A stretch of 64,000 bases of DNA. Origin: Lentimicrobiaceae bacterium (lineage in GTDB: Bacteria > Bacteroidota > Bacteroidia > Bacteroidales > JALOCA01). The stretch is from NCBI GenBank assembly GCA_023227965.1, contig JALOCA010000003.1:62001-126000 (forward strand), written 5' to 3'. This document shows positions 36,105 to 44,602 of the stretch, piece by piece; position 1 is the first letter of the stretch; the number at the start of each line of letters is the position of its first letter. The translations under genes and the position numbers were made by a program. Below the pieces are notes generated by a model, which was not told the origin of the DNA, did not search any database, and was given only the letters and a program-made list of their open reading frames with translations.

Positions 36105-36161
36105 GGAAGTTCTTTTTTAATATTTTTCAAAAGTATATAAAAAGCCCCAACCCGAAAATTA

Positions 36162-36192
36162 TTGTGCAAACAGACTAATAATTGTATTTTAG
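36162..36192 (+). promoter_or_regulatory. Probable promoter of the mlaE-mlaF-cvpA operon
   Basis: TTG at 36162-36164, a 20-bp spacer and TATTTTAG at 36185-36192 give an approximate match to the Bacteroidota consensus (one mismatch in the TTTG part), 17 bp before the mlaE ATG. Confidence 0.45.
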
Positions 36193-36208
36193 CGGAAATT
36201 ATTATACA

Positions 36209-36949
36209 ATGCGGTTTTTTTCCGATGTAGGCAATTACTTACTGCTTATGAGGCAGGTATTTCAAAAGCCGGAAAAGAAGAGGATTTATTATAAGCAACT
36301 TCTGGTAGAAATTGATCACCTGGGGATAGATTCAGTGTGGATAGTAGCGATCATTTCTGTTTTCATGGGAGCCGTTCTTACCCTGCAAACAGCCTTTAAC
36401 ATTGATAACCCGATGATACCCTTGTATACCATAGGGTACGCTACCCGCCAATCGGTAATTCTGGAATTTTCACCCACTATTGTCAGCTTGTTATTAGCCG
36501 GGAAGGTGGGTTCGCGTATTGCCTCCGAAATTGGTACTATGCGGGTAACCGAACAAATAGATGCCCTCGAAATCATGGGTATTAACCCGGCAAGTTTTCT
36601 TATCATGCCAAAAATTGCTGCATCCATGTTTATTAACCCTATTTTAATCATGCTCAGTATGGTATTGGCAATTACGGGTGGATGGGCTGCTGGGGCATTG
36701 TCGGGTATGGTCAGCACTTACGAATTTGTATACGGCGTTCAGGCGTTTTTTCATTCATACGATATTATATATGCGTTAATTAAAACAGTTGTTTTTGCCT
36801 TTTTAATCGCTTCTATTTCTGGATATTGCGGATTTATTACACGGGGAGGTGCATTGGAAGTGGGAGATGCCAGCACCAAAGGAGTGGTTCGAAGCAGTAT
36901 TATGATTATTATTTTCAATCTTATTCTTACCAAACTTCTGCTGACATGA
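36209..36949 (+). CDS. mlaE: MlaE-family ABC transporter permease
   Basis: This 246-aa inner-membrane permease belongs to the phospholipid/MCE-associated transporter family. It has five to six hydrophobic helices and family blocks FMGAVLTLQTA, LLAGKVGSRIASEIGTMRVTEQIDALEIMGINP and CGFITRGGALEVGDASTKGVV. The ATG at 36209 (MRFFSDVGNYL) is used; a TTG at 36182 would add nine residues. It overlaps the ATPase gene by 4 bp. An MCE-domain protein (MlaD), usually needed for function, is not next to it. Confidence 0.9.
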   Translation: MRFFSDVGNYLLLMRQVFQKPEKKRIYYKQLLVEIDHLGIDSVWIVAIISVFMGAVLTLQTAFNIDNPMIPLYTIGYATRQSVILEFSPTIVSLLLAGKVGSRIASEIGTMRVTEQIDALEIMGINPASFLIMPKIAASMFINPILIMLSMVLAITGGWAAGALSGMVSTYEFVYGVQAFFHSYDIIYALIKTVVFAFLIASISGYCGFITRGGALEVGDASTKGVVRSSIMIIIFNLILTKLLLT

Positions 36950-37692
36950 TTGAAGCTAAGGGAGTATACAAGTCGTTTGGAGAAAAAACGGTACTGAAAA
37001 ATATTTCGGTAAATTTCCGCCCGGGTGAAACAAACCTGATTATCGGGCGAAGCGGATCGGGGAAAACAGTGCTTATGAAATGCTTAGTAGGTCTTTTTGA
37101 AATTGATAAAGGACAGATTTTTTTCGATAATCATTCCTTTACCAAAATGTCGTTTGACGAAATGAAAAGTATCCGGCAGGAAATTGGAATGCTTTTCCAA
37201 GGAGGTGCTTTGTTCGATTCGATGAATGTAGAAGAAAACGTGATGTTCCCGCTTTCGATGTTTACCCGAAAAACCTTAGAAGAAAAACGCGATAGGGCTA
37301 ATTTTTGCCTGCAAAGGGTTGATCTTACCAATGTAAATAATTTAATGCCTTCCGAACTGAGCGGTGGAATGAAAAAGCGGGTTGCCATCGCACGGGCTAT
37401 CGCCATGAATCCCCGTTACCTGTTTTGTGATGAGCCCAACTCCGGTTTAGACCCGCATACAGCCAATGTTATTGACAACCTTATCCATGAAATCACCCAG
37501 GAGTACCAAATTACCACCGTGGTTAATACGCATGATATGAACTCAGTACTCGAAATTGGTGATAATATTGCATTTCTGTATCAAAATACACTCTGGTGGA
37601 CCGGAGACAAAAATGAAATTCTTCACTCGGGCATTCCCGAACTCAATGACTTTGTCTTTGCAACTGAACTCACCAGAAGAATTAAAAAATGA
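36946..37692 (+). CDS. mlaF: MlaF-family ABC transporter ATP-binding protein
   Basis: This 248-aa ATPase is the partner of the MlaE permease in lipid transport between membranes. Walker A GRSGSGKTV, signature LSGGMKKRVAIARA, Walker B RYLFCDEPNSGLD and switch His in VNTHDMNSVLE are intact; the LSGGMKKR form is specific to this family. The start at 36946 overlaps the permease stop as ATGA. A longer frame opening at 36826 lies inside mlaE and is rejected. The 3' end overlaps cvpA by 4 bp. Confidence 0.93.
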   Translation: MIEAKGVYKSFGEKTVLKNISVNFRPGETNLIIGRSGSGKTVLMKCLVGLFEIDKGQIFFDNHSFTKMSFDEMKSIRQEIGMLFQGGALFDSMNVEENVMFPLSMFTRKTLEEKRDRANFCLQRVDLTNVNNLMPSELSGGMKKRVAIARAIAMNPRYLFCDEPNSGLDPHTANVIDNLIHEITQEYQITTVVNTHDMNSVLEIGDNIAFLYQNTLWWTGDKNEILHSGIPELNDFVFATELTRRIKK

Positions 37693-38237
37693 ATATGAAT
37701 TTTTTAGATGTTATTTTGGGAATACCTCTCATGTGGGCAATATATAAAGGATTTACAAAGGGATTCATCATTGAAGCGGCTTCGCTTGCAGGTTTGATTC
37801 TCGGTTTTTATTTTGCAGTCAAATTTTCCAGTTTTTCAAGCGATTTTTTCAAGAATATTATTGGTTTTCACGGACGATACCTTTCGATAATTGCCTTTGC
37901 TACCACTTTCCTGCTTGTACTTGCCATCATCTATTTATTGGGGAAAGTGCTTGAAAAAGCAATAGAAATGGTATCTCTGGGAATTTTCAATCGCCTGGCG
38001 GGAATAGCTTTCAGTGTAGCAAAAACAGCCTTTATTCTGAGTGTTTTACTTTTCCTCATCAATCGCCTTGATCCTTATCAAAAATTATTGAAACCGGAAC
38101 ATAAGCAAAAATCCATTCTTTATTTTCCGGTGGAGAGTTTTGCCCCCCGGATACTTCCCGGTTTGAAATCCGGTAGCTTTAGCATACCTCCTCCCGGAAA
38201 AGAAAAACAAGAAGCCAAATATGTACCATCAAAATAA
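37689..38237 (+). CDS. CvpA family membrane protein
   Basis: This 182-aa protein has four hydrophobic helices and the CvpA N-terminal layout (NFLDVILGIPLMWAIYKGFT, then GFIIEAASLAGLILGFYFA) followed by NRLAGIAFSVAKTAFILSV. CvpA was first described for colicin V production, but in other bacteria it is linked to envelope homeostasis. The last 50 residues are cytoplasm-like and Pro-rich. Its coupling to mlaEF (4-bp overlap) suggests an envelope lipid role, which is inference. Confidence 0.85.
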   Translation: MNMNFLDVILGIPLMWAIYKGFTKGFIIEAASLAGLILGFYFAVKFSSFSSDFFKNIIGFHGRYLSIIAFATTFLLVLAIIYLLGKVLEKAIEMVSLGIFNRLAGIAFSVAKTAFILSVLLFLINRLDPYQKLLKPEHKQKSILYFPVESFAPRILPGLKSGSFSIPPPGKEKQEAKYVPSK

Positions 38238-38238
38238 T

Positions 38239-38346
38239 TTATTTTTTTGCCAGGCAGGTTTTAATACCGAATAATACATACAATCCGCAAAAACCGATAA
38301 GTGCGGTTATTACAAAAATTGCGGCAAAAATTCCCAAAACCCACGC
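38239..38346 (-). pseudogene. C-terminal relic resembling a DUF2892/YgaP-type membrane protein
   Basis: On the minus strand 35 sense codons run AWVLGIFAAIFVITALIGFC, then GLYVLFGIKTCLAKK and a stop. This matches the end of DUF2892 proteins, whose second helix ends in GFCPLY-x-GI-x-TC. A stop codon immediately precedes the fragment and the dnaG stop is only 31 bp upstream, so there is no space for the N-terminal helix. It could be a remnant cut off by a deletion, or a 32-aa single-helix protein starting at an internal TTG. Confidence 0.4.
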
Positions 38347-38377
38347 TTATATATCAGTGACAACATGGTACAAAATG

Positions 38378-40324
38378 TTACCGGGTAACAATTCTGCCCA
38401 ACTTTCCATTGATAATATTACTGATGTCTTTCAACGATTTGAGTTGGGTAAGGATGGAGATTACCTCTTCTTCGTCGGTTGACAGTTTTAATGCCCGAAT
38501 ATTATCGGTAATCATCTGTTCCACCCTTTTGGCTTTAAAGGCGAGAATGGAGGTGTCAACGGCTTCTTTCAGCTTTTCCTCTTCAAGCGGGACTACAATA
38601 TGTTTTTTACTCCAGTTTTTACTCAATTGATAGGGCGTACTTAAAATATCAATTACGGCTACCGACAACGTATGGTTGGGGTTATTGAAAAAATACTGTT
38701 CGTCAGGGAAAGCATTCTCCATGTTGGAAAATTCAGCAGAAATGGCTTGATAAAGGGGATTTTTAAACTCCAGATTGTCTTTTTTTAAGTCGTTGAGAAT
38801 GTAATTGGCAACTTTTACCTCTACCGTGTATTTTCTTTTAAAAGGAGTTTCTTCTGCTACTTCGCATTGCAATGGTTTGTTACCATACAAAAGCATCAGG
38901 CGTATCAGTTCGTGCTCCTGGAATTCGCTTTCCAGAGTATCAGCCGTAGCCTGACGGGGCTGGATAATGGGAACAACTTCGGGAATGGCTTCTTTTTCCT
39001 GGGGGGTAAGATTTCGGGTAAAACGGTTTCGCAGCACTTTGTTTAGTTCGTTCATCAGTGCCTGCTCAGTAATGTTCATCAACATGGAGCATTCACGGAT
39101 GTACACCGTACGGGTAATGGCATCGGGTATCAGTGCAATGGTTCCGACAATTTCTTTGATGAGCCTGGTCTTTTGAATAGGATCGCCGGCGGTTTCGTTG
39201 AGCAGCAAACCGGTTTTAAAATTGATGAAGTCAGAGGCATTATTGCTGATAAACGCCTGCACTTCGACGGAACGGCGCGTTCGGGCAAAGGAATCGGGGT
39301 CTTCTCCTTCCGGGAAAAGGACGATTTTCACATTCATTCCTTCTTCCAAAATCATATCAATGCCCCGGAAAGAGGCTTTTATGCCTGCCGGGTCGCCATC
39401 GTACAGTATGGTGATGTTGGGTGTAAACCGTTTTACAAGTTTAATCTGGTCGGGGGTAAGCGATGTGCCTGAAGATGCGACAACATTTTCAATGCCTGCC
39501 TGGTGGAGGGAGATAACGTCGGTGTAACCTTCTACCAGGAAGCAGTTATCTTGAGCAAGAATGGCATTTTTGGCAAAAAATATCCCGTACAGCGCCTTGC
39601 TTTTGTTGTAGATATCCGACTCGGGCGAGTTAATATACTTGGGCTTGGTTTTGTCGCCGGTGAGGATACGTCCGCCAAAGCCAATTACGCTACCTGTAAG
39701 GTTATGCACCGGAAACATCACCCTGCCACGGAAGAAGTCGAAATTTTTTCCTTCGCGCGAAATGGTAAGTCCAGTTTCGTTAAGCAATTCCAGTTTATAG
39801 GCATTTTCCAGCGCATGACGGGTAAAAGTATCCCATTTATCGAAACAATAGCCCAACTGGAACTTTTTAATGGTTTCTTCGTGGAAACCACGTTCGTGGA
39901 AATATGTCAATCCAACAGCTTTTCCTTCTTCGTTTTCGAAAAGGGAAGAGGTGAAAAATTTCTGAGCAAAAGCCGTGGTATGGTATAGGCTCTCCTTTCT
40001 ATTCTGTACCTGTATTTGCTCAGGGGTTTGTTCTTCCTCTTCTACTTCGATATGGTATTTTCTGGCAAGGAATTTTAGGGCTTCAGGATACGAATAATGT
40101 TCGTGTTCCATGATAAAGCCCACAGAATTGCCGGCCTTTCCGCAGCCGAAACATTTAAAAATTCCTCTTGCAGGGGAAACATTGAATGATGGAGTTTTTT
40201 CGTTGTGGAAGGGACATAATCCAATATAATTGGTCCCCCGTTTGCGAAGCGACACAAACTCACCCACCACTTCTTCGATGCGGGCGGTTTCCAGGATGGT
40301 TTGTATCACTTCGGGGCGAATCAT
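38378..40324 (-). CDS. dnaG: DNA primase
   Basis: This 648-aa enzyme synthesises RNA primers at the replication fork. The CHC2-type zinc finger is Cys37, His40, Cys58 and Cys61 (CPFHNEKTPSFNV, FKCFGCG). The RNA-polymerase core has the FGGRIL region, the TOPRIM EGYTDVISLHQ and YDGDPAGIKA. The C-terminal helicase-binding domain follows. Length is normal. A TAAATTTG box on the minus strand at 40340-40333 is close to the ATG and may be the -7 element. It lies 45 bp downstream of the TlpA-like gene on the same strand. Confidence 0.96.
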   Translation of the reverse strand: MIRPEVIQTILETARIEEVVGEFVSLRKRGTNYIGLCPFHNEKTPSFNVSPARGIFKCFGCGKAGNSVGFIMEHEHYSYPEALKFLARKYHIEVEEEEQTPEQIQVQNRKESLYHTTAFAQKFFTSSLFENEEGKAVGLTYFHERGFHEETIKKFQLGYCFDKWDTFTRHALENAYKLELLNETGLTISREGKNFDFFRGRVMFPVHNLTGSVIGFGGRILTGDKTKPKYINSPESDIYNKSKALYGIFFAKNAILAQDNCFLVEGYTDVISLHQAGIENVVASSGTSLTPDQIKLVKRFTPNITILYDGDPAGIKASFRGIDMILEEGMNVKIVLFPEGEDPDSFARTRRSVEVQAFISNNASDFINFKTGLLLNETAGDPIQKTRLIKEIVGTIALIPDAITRTVYIRECSMLMNITEQALMNELNKVLRNRFTRNLTPQEKEAIPEVVPIIQPRQATADTLESEFQEHELIRLMLLYGNKPLQCEVAEETPFKRKYTVEVKVANYILNDLKKDNLEFKNPLYQAISAEFSNMENAFPDEQYFFNNPNHTLSVAVIDILSTPYQLSKNWSKKHIVVPLEEEKLKEAVDTSILAFKAKRVEQMITDNIRALKLSTDEEEVISILTQLKSLKDISNIINGKLGRIVTR

Positions 40325-40369
40325 TTTAATTTCAAATTTATACTTTCGAGTTTCAGGTTATGGTGTTTG

Positions 40370-41473
40370 TTATTTAAAAATTTCTTTCATTTTTTTTCGC
40401 AGATCTTCTCCTGTGAGGTTTTTGGCAACAATTTTGCCCTCTTTGTCCACCAGTACATTGGAAGGGATGGAATTTATCCCGTACAGTTTTCCGGCGGCGT
40501 TGTTCCAGTATTGCAAGTCGGAAACATGGTTCCAGGTAAGTTTATCGTCGCTGATGGCTTTCAGCCAATCTTTTTTGGTTTTATCGAATGAAACGCCGAG
40601 TATTTCCAGTCCTTTTTTATGAAAATCTTTGTAAATAGCTACTACGTTGGGATTTTCGGCACGGCAAGGACCGCACCACGAAGCCCAGAAGTCAATCAGT
40701 AGCCATTTGCCTTTAAAAGATGATAAGCTGAGCGGTTTGCCTTCGGGAGTGTTAAGGCTGAAATCAGGAGCAGACTGTCCGGGTTCTACTTTTGCCAGTA
40801 TACCAATCCGTTCTTTCATTTTCACCATGTATTTTGATGCGGTAAGCGATGTATCTATTGCGGCATAAAAATCCTGTAGGTCTTTCAATGTAAGCATATA
40901 GGCATTTTGTATTACCAAGAAAGGTGCTACTACCGATGTTTTGTTTGTAGTGATAAAATTTTTGGTGAATTCAATTTTTTCCTTGTCAGTAGCTTCTAAC
41001 ATAGAATCCTGTAAATGAATTACTATCAGGTCTTTTTTATCTTTTGCACGAAGAAGAATCTGATAAATGCTGTCGGAACGGTGGTCGAAAGTTCCGGTTT
41101 GTTTCTGGTAGTCGGCATACAGATTGTGGGTGATACTGCCGCTTACTCTGGCATTGGCAAGGCTGTCGGCATGTGCTGTAACCGTAATATCGGAGGCTTC
41201 TACAAATAGTTGCAACATTTCGGGCTTATCGGCTATGCTCAGGTAAAACATTTCGGGCATAGCAATGCTGTCTTTCAGGGTAAATTTTCCCTGGCTGATT
41301 ATAGCGGAGTCAACGGTGATAAATGCTCCTGCTTCGCGTTTCTGGAGTAATACTTTTCCATCGGTAATACCGGTAAGTGTTCCGTTAATGGTAAAATCGG
41401 TACGTTCTTTCTTTTTGGCAGTACAGCCAATCAAAACAGAAAGTATCATTAAAAGGAGGAAGGATTTTTTCAT
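40370..41473 (-). CDS. TlpA-like thioredoxin lipoprotein with DUF4369 domain
   Basis: This 367-aa envelope lipoprotein has a lipobox ending at Cys17 (LLMILSVLIGC). An N-terminal DUF4369 domain (about 25-115: NGTLTGITDGKVLLQKRE) is followed by a helical linker. The C-terminal AhpC/TSA-type thioredoxin domain (about 230-367) has the redox motif WASWCGPC (Cys267, Cys270). Such proteins act as periplasmic thiol reductases or in stress-linked disulfide exchange in Bacteroidota. It has a plausible promoter upstream and may be cotranscribed with dnaG. Confidence 0.92.
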   Translation of the reverse strand: MKKSFLLLMILSVLIGCTAKKKERTDFTINGTLTGITDGKVLLQKREAGAFITVDSAIISQGKFTLKDSIAMPEMFYLSIADKPEMLQLFVEASDITVTAHADSLANARVSGSITHNLYADYQKQTGTFDHRSDSIYQILLRAKDKKDLIVIHLQDSMLEATDKEKIEFTKNFITTNKTSVVAPFLVIQNAYMLTLKDLQDFYAAIDTSLTASKYMVKMKERIGILAKVEPGQSAPDFSLNTPEGKPLSLSSFKGKWLLIDFWASWCGPCRAENPNVVAIYKDFHKKGLEILGVSFDKTKKDWLKAISDDKLTWNHVSDLQYWNNAAGKLYGINSIPSNVLVDKEGKIVAKNLTGEDLRKKMKEIFK

Positions 41474-41542
41474 GATAAATAGGATTAAATTAGTGAATAA
41501 TAGATTTAAAAACGACGGATATATTTTTATATAACAGGCATA

Positions 41543-41573
41543 CGAAAGTAGAATAAAGATTTGTTTTGTGCAA
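41543..41573 (-). promoter_or_regulatory. Probable promoter of the TlpA-like gene
   Basis: Minus-strand TTG (41573-41571), a 20-bp spacer and TACTTTCG (41550-41543) match the Bacteroidota consensus except for one base in the -7 box. The leader to the ATG at 41473 would be about 60 nt. Confidence 0.5.
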
Positions 41574-41887
41574 CAGGGAAGAAATTAAACAGCAAAATAC
41601 CAACGCCGTTAGTGATTAGTTGTTTTTGGATTTTAGAACACAGATAACAGAGGATGGGTTTTTGTAAACAATGCAAGATTCCAGGGTCTGTATGATTTTC
41701 CTGTTTTTAAATACAATATTGTAACTATCTACAATTGTACCCGGAACGGATAAGTATTTTACCTGCGGTATAGAAATAAAGACAAATTTTTTATTTGTCA
41801 ATACTCCATGTATATTTACTCCCCGTTTTTATAAGCCCTGATTAATTAGGGCATAATTATACACAATCATTGAAAATCAATATTTCT
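41574..41887. promoter_or_regulatory. Regulatory region upstream of the sugar transporter, with three inverted repeats
   Basis: This 314-bp stretch contains ATTGTA/TACAAT with a 6-bp spacer (41718-41735), a hairpin GACAAAT-TTTTT-ATTTGTC (41781-41799) and the near-perfect palindrome CCCTGATTAATTAGGG (41836-41851), which is 36 bp before the transporter ATG. The last is the best operator candidate. The 61-codon minus-strand frame here uses a TTG start, overlaps two of the repeats and is probably not a gene. Confidence 0.5.
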
Positions 41888-43153
41888 ATGAAAAAAACTA
41901 TTTCTTCCGGCTTTATAGCTACATTTATCATTGGCATTTTGTTTTTTATTTTCGGATTTGTAACCTGGCTTAACGGAACGCTGATAGTATATTTAAAAAT
42001 TGCCTGCCAGCTGAATACCTTCCAAGCTATGCTGGTGGCTTTTGCTTTTTATATTTCTTATTTTGTGATGGCATTGCCCTCATCGTGGGTATTGAAGAAG
42101 ACAGGTTTTAAAAATGGAATGATGCTGGGGTTAGCCGTGATGGCAGTGGGAGCACTGTTCTTTATTCCAGCGGCGCAAACCCGCACTTACGAACTTTTCC
42201 TTACAGGTCTTTTTATTATAGGTACAGGGTTGTCGGTATTGCAAACGGCATCCAATCCTTATGTTACTATTGTTGGTCCGATAGAAAGTGCTGCCCGACG
42301 TATCAGCGTAATGGGTATCTGTAACAAGGTCGCAGGGGTACTTGCTCCCATCATACTGGGAAGTATCATACTTGCCGATGCCGATACATTGGTTAAAGAA
42401 ATTCAACAATTGGATGTTGCACAAAGAGCCGTCAGGCTGGATGCAATAGCTGCCCGCGTTATTTTTCCGTATAGTATCATGGCTGCCGTTTTGATTGGGC
42501 TGGCATTGATGATACGCTTTTCGCCGCTTCCCGAAATTGAGTCGGAGCCTGAGGATGTAACGGAAAAAGGAGTTCCTGAAACAAAAAACACTATTTTTCA
42601 GTTTCCTAACCTTGTTTTGGGCGTACTGGCTATCTTCCTGTATGTGGGTGTGGAAGTAATTGCCGGCGATACCATCGGCATGTACGGGCAGTCGCAGGGA
42701 ATTCCACTTTCGATAGCCAAAAATTTTACGGCATATACATTAACTGCGATGGTAATCGGTTACATCATCGGTATTATTGCCATTCCTAAGCTGATTTCGC
42801 AGTCCAAAGCGTTAACCGTTTCGGCGGTAGTGGGAATTCTTTTTAGTATAATTGCCATTGTTACTACCGGATATATTTCGGTATTATTTATTGCCATATT
42901 AGGATTAGCCAATGCGCTGATGTGGCCTGCCATCTGGCCTCTTGCCATCCATGGGCTGGGGAAATTTACCAAAACCGGTTCGGCAATGCTTATCATGGCA
43001 ATAGCCGGGGGTGCTTTATTGCCTTTGCTGTACGGCAGGCTTGCCGATCTTACCTTTATCGGACACAGGCAGGCTTATTGGATTATGGTTCCCTGCTATT
43101 TGTATATTTTACATTACGGCACCCGTGGATGCAAAATAAAAAGTTGGAAATAA
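41888..43153 (+). CDS. Sugar MFS transporter (FucP/glucose-galactose permease family)
   Basis: This 421-aa, twelve-helix proton-coupled permease of the major facilitator superfamily has FucP-group blocks: FFIFGFVTWLNGTLIVYLKI, FYISYFVMALPSSWVLKKTG, NPYVTIVGP, VGVEVIAGDTIGMYGQ and HRQAYWIMVPCYLYILHY. The ATG at 41888 (MKKTISSGFIATFII) is preferred over a TTG at 41870. The exact sugar cannot be read; fucose, glucose, galactose or N-acetyl sugars are possible. No catabolic genes are adjacent. It is convergent with mreD. Confidence 0.9.
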   Translation: MKKTISSGFIATFIIGILFFIFGFVTWLNGTLIVYLKIACQLNTFQAMLVAFAFYISYFVMALPSSWVLKKTGFKNGMMLGLAVMAVGALFFIPAAQTRTYELFLTGLFIIGTGLSVLQTASNPYVTIVGPIESAARRISVMGICNKVAGVLAPIILGSIILADADTLVKEIQQLDVAQRAVRLDAIAARVIFPYSIMAAVLIGLALMIRFSPLPEIESEPEDVTEKGVPETKNTIFQFPNLVLGVLAIFLYVGVEVIAGDTIGMYGQSQGIPLSIAKNFTAYTLTAMVIGYIIGIIAIPKLISQSKALTVSAVVGILFSIIAIVTTGYISVLFIAILGLANALMWPAIWPLAIHGLGKFTKTGSAMLIMAIAGGALLPLLYGRLADLTFIGHRQAYWIMVPCYLYILHYGTRGCKIKSWK

Positions 43154-43207
43154 TAATCTTATGCGGAGGCGTAGTCTTTTTTATGGATTTAATGAGAGAA
43201 TCTCGTG

Positions 43208-43723
43208 TTAAGATTTTTTTGCTTTTAGAAAAAGATATTCGGTAAGAAATATTAAAACCAGAGAAAAAGCAGTGCTGAAAATAACTCTTGATAAAGTAAC
43301 AAGGAAATCACGGAAGCTAAATACTTCGAGGTAAAACAGCAAAAAATGATGCACCAGTACCAGCACTAATGCATAGGAAAAAAACCATTGAAAGCCGAAA
43401 TCTTGAATCCCTGGTTGTAAACCTGTATCGTATTGGCTGCGTACGGCAATACGCTTTAGCAAACCCGGACGGACAAATGCCATCAGCACAGTAGCAGCCG
43501 TATGCATCCCCATTATTCCTGAAAACATATCTATTGTGAACCCTATCGCAAATGCCAGCAAAAGCAGCAGCCAACCGGGTGTTTCAAAAGGCAACCACAA
43601 GATAAACAATACATAAATATAAGGATTCATAAATCCTGCAAATCGAATGTTGTTCAGGATAAAAATTTGAACCACTGCCAATGCGATGAACCGCAATCCG
43701 TTGATGAGATAAGTATTATTCAT
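43208..43723 (-). CDS. mreD: Rod shape-determining protein MreD
   Basis: This 171-aa inner-membrane protein with about five helices is part of the elongasome. Sequence is weakly conserved, but position and layout (NGLRFIALAVVQIFILNNIR, LLAFAIGFTIDMFSGIMGMH, TAATVLMAFVRPGLL) identify it. It overlaps mreC by 8 bp and is the last gene of the purH-mreBCD run here. The penicillin-binding protein 2 and rodA genes that usually follow in Bacteroidota are absent; the convergent sugar transporter comes instead. Confidence 0.88.
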   Translation of the reverse strand: MNNTYLINGLRFIALAVVQIFILNNIRFAGFMNPYIYVLFILWLPFETPGWLLLLLAFAIGFTIDMFSGIMGMHTAATVLMAFVRPGLLKRIAVRSQYDTGLQPGIQDFGFQWFFSYALVLVLVHHFLLFYLEVFSFRDFLVTLSRVIFSTAFSLVLIFLTEYLFLKAKKS

Positions 43724-44552
43724 CTTTATCTTTCGAAAGTTCTTCCAACTGTGTTTGTTCCTTTTTTAAAAGACTTTTAACCACCATCACGTAACCTATA
43801 GCATTAAAATCGGTAGAAAGCCGTATTTTTATCGTATAAAAATTATCACCAGGATTAACATAATGGCCTGATATTGTTCCTATCATTATACCTTCCGGAA
43901 ACAGATTGGAAAATCCGCTTGTAACAATAGTATCTCCTTTTTTCAGAATAACATGAGTAGGCACTTCTTTAAGGTACGCGAAAACAGGCGAATTGTTTTC
44001 CCAGGCAAGGGTTCCCAACTGGTTATTCTTTTTTATTTTAGCACTGATGTGCGATTTGCCGTGCAACAACGACATTACGGAACAAAAATTTGCAGAAACT
44101 TCATTTACAATTCCCACAACACCATCTGCAGCTATCACAGCCATATCTTTTTTAATCCCATCCTTTCTGCCTTTGTTCAGCATCAGGTAATTATTTCTTT
44201 TACTGGTGGTATTGGCAATAACTTTTGCCGATATGTACCGGTATTGCTGTTTGTAGAGAGTATCGTCTATAAAGAACATATTGGTATCGGCAGTAAGAAA
44301 AGAGGAAGATACATGTGCTCTGAGCATGGCATTTTCACGAGCTAATTTATCATTGATTTTTCGCAGGTTAAAATAGTCGGAGATACTGTTAACGGTAGAA
44401 AAAATTGAGCCGGTAAATTGGTTGGTCGAACTGGTAAAAACGGTTCGCTGGTAATATGTTTGGGAGATAAGCATGGTGAAAGCCAATGCCTCGAGCAGCA
44501 GGAAAAGAAGAAAGAATTTATATTTCCAAAGAAAAGCTAACAGCTTCAGCAT
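43716..44552 (-). CDS. mreC: Rod shape-determining protein MreC
   Basis: This 278-aa membrane-anchored periplasmic scaffold links MreB filaments to peptidoglycan synthases. One N-terminal TM helix (about 10-30) is followed by a coiled-coil (INDKLARENAMLRAH) and the double beta-barrel MreC domain (NYLMLNKGRKDGIKKDMAVI, GVVGIVNEV, DTIVTSGFSNLFPEGIMIG). The C-terminal tail is charged. It lies 50 bp behind mreB. Confidence 0.94.
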   Translation of the reverse strand: MLKLLAFLWKYKFFLLFLLLEALAFTMLISQTYYQRTVFTSSTNQFTGSIFSTVNSISDYFNLRKINDKLARENAMLRAHVSSSFLTADTNMFFIDDTLYKQQYRYISAKVIANTTSKRNNYLMLNKGRKDGIKKDMAVIAADGVVGIVNEVSANFCSVMSLLHGKSHISAKIKKNNQLGTLAWENNSPVFAYLKEVPTHVILKKGDTIVTSGFSNLFPEGIMIGTISGHYVNPGDNFYTIKIRLSTDFNAIGYVMVVKSLLKKEQTQLEELSKDKDE

Positions 44553-44602
44553 AATAATTTAGTTTTGGAATTTTCGTGATGCCGGCTGCTTTTTTACCAG
44601 TA

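Noticed and set aside
35802..36140. 112-codon plus-strand frame between sprT-like and mlaE
   Set aside because: Its first part is antisense to the SprT-like gene and the rest is antisense to the small lipoprotein gene, which has a signal peptide and start-stop coupling.
36826..36945. N-terminal extension of the MlaF frame
   Set aside because: It lies inside mlaE in another phase and has no ABC-ATPase similarity; the ATGA-coupled start at 36946 matches the family.
41616..41801. 61-codon minus-strand frame upstream of the sugar transporter
   Set aside because: It starts with TTG inside a hairpin, has no family resemblance and covers candidate regulatory repeats.
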